From CAYTZH01 sp964442285 (GTDB lineage: Bacteria; Myxococcota_A; UBA9160; JAFDET01), in the NCBI GenBank assembly GCA_964442285.1, contig CAYTZH010000039.1, forward strand, positions 1 through 49,272: DNA of 49,272 nt, given 5' to 3'. Made by a program: the position numbers and the translations under genes. Below, piece after piece: positions 8,091 to 20,246 of the stretch; within the stretch, counting starts at the first letter, position 1, and every line of letters starts with the position of its first letter. Below the pieces are notes generated by a model. The model was not told where the DNA came from and did not search any database. It was given only the letters and a program-made list of their open reading frames with translations.

Positions 8091-9545
8091 GTGAGGAACG
8101 ACGTGGCACAAGGAAACCGAGGATCCAGGAGCTCCGGCCGAGGCAAGGGCCGGCGTTCGCGGGGCGGCAACGGCGGAGGCCGCAACGGCAACCGCGCGCC
8201 CCGCGGCGAGATGCACGACTTCTCGCCCCTGGACGACGACTACGACAACACCGACCTGATCTACGTCGCGGACGAGGACGACGACGGCGGCGAGCGGATG
8301 AACGTCGCCGACCTGAAGCGCAAGAAGCCCGAGGAGCTCACCGAGCTGGGCGAGTCGCTGTCGGTCGAGAACGCGGCGGGCCTGCGCAAGCAGGACCTGA
8401 TCTTCGCCATCCTCAAGGCCCAGACCGAGAAGGAGGGGAAGATCTTCTCGGAAGGCGTGCTGGAGACCCTGCCGGACGGATTCGGCTTCCTGCGCGCGCC
8501 CGACCAGAACTACCTGCCCGGGCCGGACGACATCTACGTGTCGCCCTCGCAGATCCGGCGCTTCGGCCTGCGCACCGGCGACACGATCAAGGGGCAGATC
8601 CGTCCGCCCAAGGAAGGCGAGCGCTACTTCGCGCTGCTGAAGGTCGAGAGCATCAACTTCGAGGGCCCCGAGGCGGCCCGCCACAAGATCCTCTTCGACA
8701 ACCTTACGCCGCTCTACCCCGAGGACAAGTTCAACCTGGAGGCGACCTCCGGGGGGCTGACCACGCGCATCATCGACCTGATCGCGCCCATCGGGAAGGG
8801 CCAGCGCGCGCTGATCACGTCGCCGCCCAAGGCCGGCAAGACGCTCATCCTCAAGGACATCGCCAACGCGATCAGCGACAACCATCCCGAGGTCTACCTC
8901 ATCGTGCTGCTCATCGACGAGCGGCCCGAGGAGGTGACCGACATGCAGCGCAACGTGAACGCCGAGGTGATCTCCTCGACCTTCGACGAGCCCGCCACCC
9001 GCCACGTGCAGGTGGCCGACATGGTGATCGAGAAGGCCAAGCGCCTGACCGAGCACAAGCGCGACGTGGTGATCCTGCTCGACTCCATCACGCGCCTGGC
9101 GCGGGCCCACAACACCGTGGTGCCCCACTCGGGCAAGATCCTCTCGGGCGGCGTCGACTCCAACGCCCTGCACAAGCCGAAGCGCTTCTTCGGCGCGGCG
9201 CGGAACGTGGAGGAGGGCGGAAGCCTCACCATCGTGGGCACGGCGCTGATCGACACCGGCTCGCGGATGGACGAGGTGATCTTCGAGGAGTTCAAGGGCA
9301 CCGGCAACAGCGAGATCGTGCTCGACCGCAAGCTCGCCGACCGGCGCACCTACCCGGCCATCGACATCAACCGCTCGGCGACCCGCCGCGAGGAGCTGCT
9401 GCTGCCGGAGTCGACCCTCAACCGGATGTACGTGCTGCGCAAGGTGCTGGCGCCGCTCAACCCGGTGGACTCCATGGAGTTCCTGCTGGAGAAGGTGAAG
9501 GCGACCGACTCCAACGACGAGTTCCTGGCGTCGATGAACTCCTAG
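8091..9545 (+). CDS. rho: Transcription termination factor Rho
   Basis: 484 aa hexameric RNA-dependent ATPase ending transcription at rut-containing sites. Residues 1 to about 70 form an extension absent from E. coli Rho (419 aa): an Arg/Gly/Ser-rich stretch (RGSRSSGRGKGRRSRGGNGG) then an acidic stretch (SPLDDDYDNTDL, DEDDDGG). Next come the Rho N-terminal helix bundle (MNVADLKRKKPEELTELGES), the cold-shock-like RNA-binding fold (EGVLETLPDGFGFLRAPDQN), Walker A SPPKAGKT (244-251), LLIDERPEEVTDM, Walker B VVILLDSITRLAR, and Q/R-loop residues LSGGVDSNALHKPKRFFGAA. The start is GTG 8091; GTG 8103 is an alternative. The RG-rich extension recalls those of actinobacterial Rho. Confidence 0.97.
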   Translation: MRNDVAQGNRGSRSSGRGKGRRSRGGNGGGRNGNRAPRGEMHDFSPLDDDYDNTDLIYVADEDDDGGERMNVADLKRKKPEELTELGESLSVENAAGLRKQDLIFAILKAQTEKEGKIFSEGVLETLPDGFGFLRAPDQNYLPGPDDIYVSPSQIRRFGLRTGDTIKGQIRPPKEGERYFALLKVESINFEGPEAARHKILFDNLTPLYPEDKFNLEATSGGLTTRIIDLIAPIGKGQRALITSPPKAGKTLILKDIANAISDNHPEVYLIVLLIDERPEEVTDMQRNVNAEVISSTFDEPATRHVQVADMVIEKAKRLTEHKRDVVILLDSITRLARAHNTVVPHSGKILSGGVDSNALHKPKRFFGAARNVEEGGSLTIVGTALIDTGSRMDEVIFEEFKGTGNSEIVLDRKLADRRTYPAIDINRSATRREELLLPESTLNRMYVLRKVLAPLNPVDSMEFLLEKVKATDSNDEFLASMNS

Positions 9546-9652
9546 GCGCCGCCCCGGCCCGGTCGCCCTGCCGAGATTGCGCCCGCGGGGGCTGAGGGCT
9601 ATCCAAGTGGGGTGAAGCGAACGGCGCAGCGCGAGGCGTGCGGGCACAAGCA

Positions 9653-9694
9653 CGGGGAGCATTCCCCCCGGAACGGGGAGCATTCCCCCCGGAA
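9653..9694 (+). repeat. Two tandem 21-bp repeats upstream of prfA
   Basis: Two exact adjacent copies of a 21-bp unit (cggggagcattccccccgga plus a) at 9653-9673 and 9674-9694. Each unit contains a small hairpin, GGGGA-gcat-TCCCC. They lie 126 bp before the prfA start in the 274-bp rho-prfA gap, which holds no gene that I can support. Possible operator or processed RNA structure; function unknown. Confidence 0.75.
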
Positions 9695-9819
9695 CCACCA
9701 CCGGTAGGGCCCCGGCCCTCCTGTGTCCACGACCCCACCCTCCCGCGGCGTCTCCCCCCAGGCTTTCCAGCGTTGTTCGACGAGCGTCCCCGGGGCACCG
9801 GTGGGCTGAGGGGCGATCC

Positions 9820-10885
<1,066 letters not shown>

Positions 10886-10914
<29 letters not shown>

Positions 10915-11833
10915 GGGCACGACGCCCGCGTCGCACCGGCGCCCGGCGGGTGCGCCCGCGGCGGGACGCAGCTGGACCGTCCTCGAGCTGCTGCGCTGGA
11001 CCACGGACCACTTCGCCGCGAAGGGGATCGATACGCCGCGGCTCGATGCCGAGTGCCTGCTGGCCCACGCCCTGGGTCAGGAGCGGCTGCAGCTCTACGT
11101 GGACTTCGAGAAGCCCGTGGAGCCGGCCGAGCGGGCCCGCTTCCGGGAGCTGGTCCGGCTGCGCGGTGGCGAGCGGAGGCCGGTGGCGCAGCTCACCGGC
11201 GTGCGGGAGTTCTGGTCGCTGCCGCTGCGGGTGACGCCCGACGTGCTCGTGCCGCGTCCGGAGACCGAGACCCTGGTGCAGGCGGTTCTGGACCGGCTGC
11301 CGGCCCGGGCGCCCGCGGCGCTGCTCGACGTCGGCACCGGGACGGGCGCCGTGGCCCTGGCCCTGGCCCGGGAGCGGCCGGCCCTCGAGGTCACGGCGAC
11401 GGACGTCTCCGAGGCCGCGCTGGCGGTGGCCCGCGGCAACGCCGAGGCGCTCGGACTCGCGGATCGCGTCCGCTTCCGGGCCGGATCGTTGTACGCTCCG
11501 GTGTCGGGGGAGCGATTCGCAGCCGTGGTGTCGAACCCGCCGTATCTCGCCGAGCGCGAGGCCGACGGGCTGGCTCCGGAGCTGGCCCACGAGCCGCCGG
11601 CGGCGTTGTTCGCCGGGCCCCGCGGCGACGAGCAGCTGCGGGCCCTGGTGGACGGGGCGCGCGCCCACCTGGACGCCGGGGGGGTCCTCGCGCTGGAGCT
11701 GGCGCCCGGCCAGGCGGAGCCCGTGGTCGAGGCGTGCCGCGGCGCGGGTCTCGTCGAGGCGGCGGTGGTGCGGGACCTGGCGGGCCGGCCCCGGGTGGTG
11801 ACGGCGCGGGCTCCGGGCGAGGGGGAGGCGTAG
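10886..11833 (+). CDS. prmC: Release factor glutamine methyltransferase
   Basis: SAM-dependent N5-glutamine methyltransferase modifying the GGQ glutamine of release factors. The N-terminal helical substrate-binding domain (LDAECLLAHAL) is followed by a Rossmann methyltransferase domain with LLDVGTGTGAVALALA (SAM loop) and the catalytic NPPY in VVSNPPYLAE (Asn217). The start is ATG 10886 or, more economically, the in-frame ATG at 10907 (MAEGTTP); both overlap prfA. Usual length is about 280; the extra N-terminal residues favour the later start. murA starts 2 nt after the stop. Confidence 0.95.
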
Positions 11834-11835
11834 GC

Positions 11836-13095
<1,260 letters not shown>

Positions 13096-13096
13096 C

Positions 13097-14463
<1,367 letters not shown>

Positions 14464-14467
<4 letters not shown>

Positions 14468-15057
14468 GCGATCGGCGTCGCGCCGTGGTGGAGCGGAAGA
14501 CCCGCGAGACCGAGATCCGCGTGGCCATCGGCCTGGATGGCTCCGGCGGCTACCAGGTCGACACGGGGATCCCCTTCTTCGATCACATGCTGGAGTCCTT
14601 CGCCAAGCACGGCCTCTTCGATCTCGAGCTGGCCGCCCGCGGAGACCTGGAGGTGGACACCCACCACACCGTGGAGGACGTGGGCATCGCCCTCGGCCAG
14701 GCCTTCCGCGAGGCCCTGGGCAGCAGCGAGGGCATCCGCCGCTTCGGCAGCTTCGTGCTGCCCATGGCGGAGTCGAAGGTGGAAGTGGCGGTGGACGTCT
14801 CGAACCGTCCCTATCTGGTGTACCGGGTGGAGCTCGCCAACGACCGTGTCGGCAGCTTCGACGTCTCGCTCGTGGAGGACTTCCTGTACGCGTTCTCCCA
14901 GAACGCTGGCCTCGACCTGCACGTGGAGCTCCGCTACGGACGCAGCCCGCACCACGTGGTGGAGGCGGTGTTCAAGGGCGTGGCCCGGGCGCTGCGCATC
15001 GCGGTCGAGAAGGATCCGCGGGTGGAGGGCGTCCCATCCGTGAAGGGAGCGCTCTAG
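14464..15057 (+). CDS. hisB: Imidazoleglycerol-phosphate dehydratase
   Basis: Dehydrates imidazole glycerol phosphate to imidazole acetol phosphate. 197 aa monofunctional IGPD, without the phosphatase domain of enteric HisB. Metal-binding histidine motifs are present: FFDHMLE, VDTHHTVEDVGIALGQA and GRSPHHVVEAVFKGVARAL. It starts at GTG 14464, overlapping hisD by 4 nt. hisH begins 5 nt after the stop. Confidence 0.97.
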
Positions 15058-15062
15058 CCGCG

Positions 15063-15725
15063 ATGACCGCCCCCCCCTCGGTCGCCGTCGTCGACTACGG
15101 CTTCGGGAACCTGCGCAGCGTGGCGAAGGCCCTGGAGCGATCCGGGCTCGTCCCCGCCGTCACCGGCGACGCCGCCTCCCTGGACCGCGCCGACGCGCTC
15201 GTCCTGCCCGGCGTGGGGAACTTCTCCGACGCGGCGGACCGCCTGCGCGCCAAGGGCCTCGACGCCGCGGTGCGCGACTTCATCGCCGGCGGGCGTCCCT
15301 ACCTGGGCATCTGCCTCGGTCTCCAGCTCCTGTTCGAGGAGGGCGACGAGCACGGGCGTACCGAGGGCTGGGGGATCCTCCCGGGCCGGGTGCAGCGGTT
15401 CGAGGACCGCGCGCCCGACGGCTCGCGGCTGCGGGTGCCCCACATCGGCTGGAACGAGGTCTGCTTCGGCGGCGACCACCCGATGCTCGCCGCCCTGCCG
15501 GACCGGGACTGCTACTACTTCGTGCACAGCTTCCGGGCCGTGCCCACGGGGGAGTCCCTCGTGGTGGGCCGGGCCGAGTACGGCGCGCCGTTCGCCGCGG
15601 CGGTCGCCTCCGGGAACGTCTTCGCCGTGCAGTTCCATCCCGAGAAGAGCCAGGGCGCCGGCCGCCGGGTCCTCGATGCCTTCGCCGCCTGGGTGCGGCA
15701 GGGCGGGGCGACGCCGTGCGCCTGA
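15063..15725 (+). CDS. hisH: Imidazole glycerol phosphate synthase, glutamine amidotransferase subunit
   Basis: Glutaminase subunit that channels ammonia to HisF. 220 aa, class I amidotransferase: VVDYGFGNLRSV at the start, VLPGVGNFSDA (oxyanion region), catalytic Cys in YLGICLGLQLLFE and the His/Glu pair in VQFHPEKSQ. The length is slightly above the usual 200 aa because of a short C-terminal tail (RQGGATPCA). Its last 10 bases overlap the start of the lipoprotein gene. Confidence 0.96.
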   Translation: MTAPPSVAVVDYGFGNLRSVAKALERSGLVPAVTGDAASLDRADALVLPGVGNFSDAADRLRAKGLDAAVRDFIAGGRPYLGICLGLQLLFEEGDEHGRTEGWGILPGRVQRFEDRAPDGSRLRVPHIGWNEVCFGGDHPMLAALPDRDCYYFVHSFRAVPTGESLVVGRAEYGAPFAAAVASGNVFAVQFHPEKSQGAGRRVLDAFAAWVRQGGATPCA

Positions 15726-16396
15726 GCGCGTCCGCGCTGTCTCGCGCGGGCGCGTCCGCCCACTCCCGCGTCGCGGCCGCCGTCCTGCTCGCGGTCGCCT
15801 GTGCCCAGCCGGTGGCGACCAGGCACTATCCGGCCGGAGACGAGGGCGTCGTCCTCCAGCGGATCGCCGTCTATCCGTTCAGTCCGGGGCCGCGCCTCAC
15901 CCAGGCGGCGGCGGCGCCGCAGGCGCCGACCCGCAACCCGAGCCCGCCCCCGTCCGAGGCCACCCAGCTGGTGACCCGCTTCGTGACCGAGGCGATCGGG
16001 GCGCGCGGCGTCCAGATGGTGGCGGCCGAGGACGTCCGGCGCGCGGTCGGCCCCGGCGCGAGCCCGCCCCCGCCGCGCCGCGTGGCGCAGGTGGCCCACG
16101 CAGAGTTCGGTGCCGAAGCCGTGCTCGTGGGGCAGGTGCACCGCTATCGCGATCGCACGGGCGAGGCCCTGGGGACCGCCCAGCCCGCCAGCATCTGGTT
16201 CGAGGTGACGCTCTACTCGGCGCCCGGGGGCGCGCGCATGTGGTCGGCGACCTTCAACGAGACCCAGAAGCCCCTGGGCGAGAACGTGCTGGCCACTTCC
16301 CGCTACCCCGGCGGCGGCACCCGCTGGCTGCGGGCCGAGGAGCTGGCGCGCTGGGGCGCCGGCGAGGTCGCCAAGCAGTTCCCCGCCGGACGCTGA
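15716..16396 (+). CDS. Predicted lipoprotein inside the his cluster, unknown function
   Basis: 226 aa, GTG start at 15716 overlapping hisH by 10 nt. An N-terminal basic stretch and hydrophobic segment (VAAAVLLAVACAQP) end at a possible lipobox cysteine (LAVA-C, somewhat atypical at -3), so export and lipid anchoring are likely. The mature part has an alpha/beta pattern (RIAVYPFSPGP, LVTRFVTEAIGARGVQMVAA, EDVRRAV, AEAVLVGQVHRYRDR, WFEVTLYSA, ARMWSATFNE) like CsgG/LpoB/GNA1162-type periplasmic lipoproteins of trans-envelope complexes. No enzymatic motif is seen. It is not a known histidine enzyme; its place between hisH and hisA may be only cotranscription. Confidence 0.75.
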   Translation: MRLSASALSRAGASAHSRVAAAVLLAVACAQPVATRHYPAGDEGVVLQRIAVYPFSPGPRLTQAAAAPQAPTRNPSPPPSEATQLVTRFVTEAIGARGVQMVAAEDVRRAVGPGASPPPPRRVAQVAHAEFGAEAVLVGQVHRYRDRTGEALGTAQPASIWFEVTLYSAPGGARMWSATFNETQKPLGENVLATSRYPGGGTRWLRAEELARWGAGEVAKQFPAGR

Positions 16397-16402
16397 GCTC
16401 CC

Positions 16403-17146
16403 GTGCCCGCCCCCTTCGAGATCATCCCCGCCATCGACCTCCTGGATGGACGCTGCGTGCGCCTGGCCCAGGGCCGCTACGACGAGGCGACCGTGTACGG
16501 AGACGATCCGGGGGCCGTCGCCGCGGGCTTCGCGGCGCACCCGATCCGACGCCTCCACGTGGTGGACCTGGACGCGGCCCGCTCGGGCGTCCGGCGTCAC
16601 GCTGAGGCGGTGCGCGCCATCTGCCGGGCCGCGGAGGCCGTGCCGGTGCAGCTCGGCGGGGGCATCCGCAGCCTGGAACAGGTGGAGGCCGCGCTGGCCC
16701 TGGGCGTCGAGCGGGTGGTGATCGGCACGGCGGCGCTCCGGGATCCGCCCCTGGTGCGCGAGGCCGCGGCGCGGCATCCGGGCCGGGTGGCCGTGGGCCT
16801 GGACGCCCGCGACGGTCGCGTGGCCGTCGACGGCTGGCTCGAGACCAGCGAGGCCGACGTGGTCGAGGTGGCCCGACGCTTCGAGGACGCCGGCGTGGCC
16901 GCGATCGTCTACACGGACATCGCCCGGGATGGGATGCTCAGCGGCCCCAACCTGGAGAGCACGGTCGACCTGGCGGCGGCGGTCTCGATCCCGGTCATCG
17001 CCTCGGGCGGCGTCGGGTCCCTGGCCGACGTGGAGCAGGCCGCCGCCCTGGCCGACCGGGGACTCGCCGGCCTGATCGTGGGCCGCGCGCTCTACACGGG
17101 CGACGTCTCGCTCGAGCGGGCGCTGGAGCTCCTGCCGTGCTCCTGA
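16403..17146 (+). CDS. hisA: ProFAR isomerase
   Basis: Phosphoribosylformimino-AICAR isomerase, an Amadori rearrangement in histidine biosynthesis. 247 aa (beta/alpha)8 barrel with the two catalytic aspartates in IIPAIDLLDGRCVRL and YTDIARDGMLSGPN, and phosphate-binding loops LGGGIRS and IASGGVGS. It starts at GTG 16403 and overlaps hisF by 10 nt. The homologous barrel HisF follows; the two are clearly distinct by their N-terminal motifs. Confidence 0.97.
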   Translation: MPAPFEIIPAIDLLDGRCVRLAQGRYDEATVYGDDPGAVAAGFAAHPIRRLHVVDLDAARSGVRRHAEAVRAICRAAEAVPVQLGGGIRSLEQVEAALALGVERVVIGTAALRDPPLVREAAARHPGRVAVGLDARDGRVAVDGWLETSEADVVEVARRFEDAGVAAIVYTDIARDGMLSGPNLESTVDLAAAVSIPVIASGGVGSLADVEQAAALADRGLAGLIVGRALYTGDVSLERALELLPCS

Positions 17147-17922
17147 AGCGCATCATCCCCTGCCTCGACGTCGACGCCGGCCGGGTGGTCAAGGGAGTCC
17201 GCTACGTGGACCACGTGGACTGCGGCGACCCGGTCGAAGTGGCGCGCCTCTACGACGAGCAGGAGGCCGACGAGATCACCTTCCTCGACATCACCGCGAG
17301 CCACGAGCAGCGCCGCATCCTGCTGGACGTGGTGGCCCGGACGGCCGAGACCGTGTTCATGCCGCTGACCGTCGGCGGCGGCGTCCGCTCGATCCAGGAC
17401 ATCCGCGACCTGCTCAACGCCGGCGCCGACAAGGTCTCGATCATGACGGCCGCGGTCCAGAACCCGGACCTGGTCGCGGAGGCCGCCGCGAAGATCGGCA
17501 GCGCCAACCTCGTCCTGGCCATCGACGCCAAGCGGGTCGATCGGCCCGAGCGGACGTGGGAGGTGTTCACCCACGGCGGGCGGCGCGAGACCGGGATCGA
17601 CGCCGTGGCCTGGGCCGAGCGGATGGCGGAGGCGGGGGCCGGCGAGATCCTGCTCACGAGCATGGACCGGGACGGCACCAAGGACGGCTACGACCTGCCG
17701 CTGCTGCGCGCGACGAGCGACCGGGTCGGGATCCCGGTGATCGCCTCCGGGGGCGGGGGCAGCGCCGACGACCTGGCCCGGGCGCTGGACGACGGTCCCG
17801 AGGGCGGTCACTGCCAGGCCGCCCTGGCGGCCTCCATCTTCCACTTCGGCGAGACCACCGTGGGGGCGGTCAAGCGCCACCTGGCGGGGCTCGGCATTCC
17901 CGTGCGCGAGCCGCGGACCTAG
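17137..17922 (+). CDS. hisF: Imidazole glycerol phosphate synthase, cyclase subunit
   Basis: Cyclase partner of HisH forming imidazole glycerol phosphate and AICAR. 261 aa (beta/alpha)8 barrel. Catalytic Asp11 lies in KRIIPCLDVDAGRVVKG and the second aspartate in LLTSMDRDGTKDGYDL; phosphate loops are TVGGGVRS and IASGGGGS. It starts at GTG 17137 (VLLKRIIPCLDV), inside hisA. This is the last gene of the cluster; hisI/hisE, often next, are absent. Confidence 0.97.
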   Translation: MLLKRIIPCLDVDAGRVVKGVRYVDHVDCGDPVEVARLYDEQEADEITFLDITASHEQRRILLDVVARTAETVFMPLTVGGGVRSIQDIRDLLNAGADKVSIMTAAVQNPDLVAEAAAKIGSANLVLAIDAKRVDRPERTWEVFTHGGRRETGIDAVAWAERMAEAGAGEILLTSMDRDGTKDGYDLPLLRATSDRVGIPVIASGGGGSADDLARALDDGPEGGHCQAALAASIFHFGETTVGAVKRHLAGLGIPVREPRT

Positions 17923-18233
17923 CCGGCGCCGCCCGCGCGCCGGGCCGGCGCCCGATCCCCCGGCGCTCCGGCCGGGTTCTCGTGTATTGCTGCCATTCTG
18001 CGCTCGTGCTAGCTTGCACAATCCTTTCGGAAGCGCCCAACCTTACGACTTCGCAGCGTTTTCCCGAGCCCCTTGCGGGAAGCCTGCGCCCGCGCGACCG
18101 GGGGGATTCCGGGGGCTGCGCGCCCGGGCGCGCCCGGAATCGGGCTCGGCCGACACTTGGGGTGGCCGGGCGTTACTCACTAGGGGCCGACAGCGCGCGC
18201 GAAGAGCGCGGCCACGAGAGGGATCTTGCGTCT
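17923..18233 (+). other. Intergenic region hisF-rpsU
   Basis: 311 bp. The first 60 bases are GC-rich with overlapping GGCGCC/GCCGGC palindromes just after the hisF stop, possible RNA structure without a T-run. The centre carries the candidate rpsU promoter. The last 20 bases contain the rpsU ribosome site (GAGAGGG). No additional gene is supported. Confidence 0.5.
17987..18015 (+). promoter_or_regulatory. Candidate sigma70 promoter of rpsU-dnaG-rpoD
   Basis: TTGCTG (17987-17992), 17-nt spacer, TAGCTT (18010-18015), in the least GC-rich part of the gap. It is a moderate match to consensus and would give a leader of about 210 nt before rpsU. Confidence 0.35.
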
Positions 18234-18431
18234 ATGCCCGTCGTCAAGGTGAAGGACAACGAGTCGTTCGAGCAGGCCATGCGCCGCTTCAAGAAGCAGT
18301 GCGAGAAGGCCGGCATCCTCTCCGAGCTGCGACGGCGCGAGTACTACGACAAGCCGAGCATCCGCAAGAAGAAGAAGGCGGCGGCGGCGCGCAAGCGGGC
18401 GTTGAAGAAGCTGAAGAGGATGGCGCGCTAG
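18234..18431 (+). CDS. rpsU: Ribosomal protein S21
   Basis: 65 aa small-subunit protein (bS21), starting MPVVKVKDNESFEQAMRRFK, with the typical RRREYYDKPS segment and a very basic Lys/Arg tail (RKKKKAAAARKRALKKLKRM). The ATG at 18234 follows GAGAGGG. It is the first gene of the classic macromolecular-synthesis operon with dnaG and rpoD downstream. Confidence 0.97.
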   Translation: MPVVKVKDNESFEQAMRRFKKQCEKAGILSELRRREYYDKPSIRKKKKAAAARKRALKKLKRMAR

Positions 18432-18472
18432 GCCGGACGCGCATCGCGCCAGGGACGCGCCAGGGAGATCGG

Positions 18473-20230
18473 ATGAGCCGAATCCCCGACGAGACGATCC
18501 AGACGATTCGCGACAAGGTGGATCTCGTCGAGCTGATCGGCCGTTTCGTCGCTCTCCGGCAGGCCGGGCGCAACTTCAAGGGTCTCTGCCCCTTCCACGA
18601 CGAGAAGACGCCCTCCTTCAACGTCAATCCCGATCGGGGCATCTTCCACTGCTTCGGCTGCGGCGCCGGCGGCAACGCCTTCGGCTTCCTGATGCGCCAC
18701 GAGAACCTGACCTTCCCGGAGGCGGCCCGGGAGCTGGCGCGCCAGACGGGCGTCGAGATCCGCGACGAGGGCCCGCGGGAGCGGGGCGTGTCGGAGCGGC
18801 TGCGGGCCGCCAACGACGCCGCCCAGGCCTTCTTCCGGACGACCCTCGCCGAGCCCGGGGGCGCGGCCGGCCGGGCCTATCTGGAGCGCCGCGGCATCGA
18901 CGCCGCGTCCGTCGACCACTTCCAGATGGGCTTCGCCCCGGAAGGCTGGGACGGCCTGGTGCAGGCGCTGCGCCGGGCCGGCATCCCCGAGTCCGTGGGC
19001 GTCCAGGCGGGACTGCTGGCGGAGCGGCGCGGGGGCTCGGGCCACTACGACCGCCTGCGCGGCCGGGTGGTCTTCCCGATCCTCGACGCGCGGGGGCGCG
19101 TGATCGGCTTCGGCGGGCGCGCCGTCTCGAAGGAGCAGGAGCCCAAGTACCTCAACACCCCCGAGAGCCCCATCTACAAGAAGCGCGAGGCGCTGTTCGG
19201 CCTGGCGACCGCGCGCGAGCCCATGCAGCGGGCGGGGCGGGCCCTGGTGGTGGAGGGCTACTTCGACGTGGTGGCGCTCTGGCGCGCCGGGGTGCGGGAG
19301 GCCGTGGCCACCTGCGGCACGTCGCTCACGGCGGAGCACGCCCGGGAGCTGCGGCGGCGCACCCGCGAGGTCGTGCTGCTGTTCGACGGCGACGACGCCG
19401 GCCACCGGGCGGTGGCCGCGGCCCTGGAGGTGCTGCTTCCCCAGGGCCTGCGGGTGCGGGCGGCCTCGCTGCCCCGGGGCGAGGATCCCGACAGCCTGCT
19501 GGCGCGGGCGGGCGCGGAGGCGCTGCGCGGGGTGGTGGACGCGGCGGCCCCGGCCCTCGAGGTGAGCATCCGGCGCGCCTGCGGCCGCGGCCTGGCCACC
19601 CCCTGGGAGCGCGCCGATGCCGTCCACGCGGTGGCGCCCCTGGTGGCGCGGGTGCCGGACCCGGTGGAGCGGGGCGAGTTCGGCCGCCAGCTGGCCATGG
19701 CCGCGGGGGTTTCCGAGAGCGACGTCGCGTCGGTGGTGCAGGCCGCGGTGCGGGGCGAGCGCGTGGAGGACGCCGCGCCGCCGCCGCCCCGACGGGTGGG
19801 GCCCGAGGATCGCCGGCTCCGCACCCTGGCCCAGATGCTCGTCCAGCATCCGGCCCTGGCGCCCCGCATCTCCACCGCGGAGCTCGAGGAGCTGCTGCCC
19901 GACGCTCCGCTGCTGCCGCTGGTCACGGCCCTGCTCACCGCCGGCAGCGGCGCGGATCTGGAGGACCGGCTCGACGACGCCCTGCGCCCGGCCTACACGG
20001 CGCTCCTCGCCGACGAGTCGCCCCGCCACGACGAACCGACCGCGGCCCAGGTCATCGACGACACGCTCTCGCTGCTGCGCGCGGACTTCGAGAGCCGCGA
20101 GCGCCGACGCCTGACCCGCGAGGCGCGCGACGGCGTCGTCGACGCCGAGACCTATCTCCGTTTGAAGAGCGAGCAGCTCGATGCGCGACGCAAGACGACT
20201 CGGCTTCCACCTGGAGCGGTCAAGCACTGA
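18473..20230 (+). CDS. dnaG: DNA primase
   Basis: 585 aa primase making RNA primers at the replication fork. The N-terminal CHC2 zinc finger has Cys39, His42, Cys60 and Cys63 (CPFHDEK ... FHCFGCGAGG). The RNA-polymerase core includes VVFPILDARGRVIGFGGRA and YLNTPES. The TOPRIM domain has VVEGYFDVVAL and LLFDGDDAGHRA (acidic metal ligands). A helical, less conserved C-terminal part from about residue 430 would be the DnaB-interaction domain. The ATG at 18473 follows GGGAG. rpoD begins 16 nt downstream. Confidence 0.97.
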   Translation: MSRIPDETIQTIRDKVDLVELIGRFVALRQAGRNFKGLCPFHDEKTPSFNVNPDRGIFHCFGCGAGGNAFGFLMRHENLTFPEAARELARQTGVEIRDEGPRERGVSERLRAANDAAQAFFRTTLAEPGGAAGRAYLERRGIDAASVDHFQMGFAPEGWDGLVQALRRAGIPESVGVQAGLLAERRGGSGHYDRLRGRVVFPILDARGRVIGFGGRAVSKEQEPKYLNTPESPIYKKREALFGLATAREPMQRAGRALVVEGYFDVVALWRAGVREAVATCGTSLTAEHARELRRRTREVVLLFDGDDAGHRAVAAALEVLLPQGLRVRAASLPRGEDPDSLLARAGAEALRGVVDAAAPALEVSIRRACGRGLATPWERADAVHAVAPLVARVPDPVERGEFGRQLAMAAGVSESDVASVVQAAVRGERVEDAAPPPPRRVGPEDRRLRTLAQMLVQHPALAPRISTAELEELLPDAPLLPLVTALLTAGSGADLEDRLDDALRPAYTALLADESPRHDEPTAAQVIDDTLSLLRADFESRERRRLTREARDGVVDAETYLRLKSEQLDARRKTTRLPPGAVKH

Positions 20231-20246
20231 TGCAGAAGGAGCCCCC

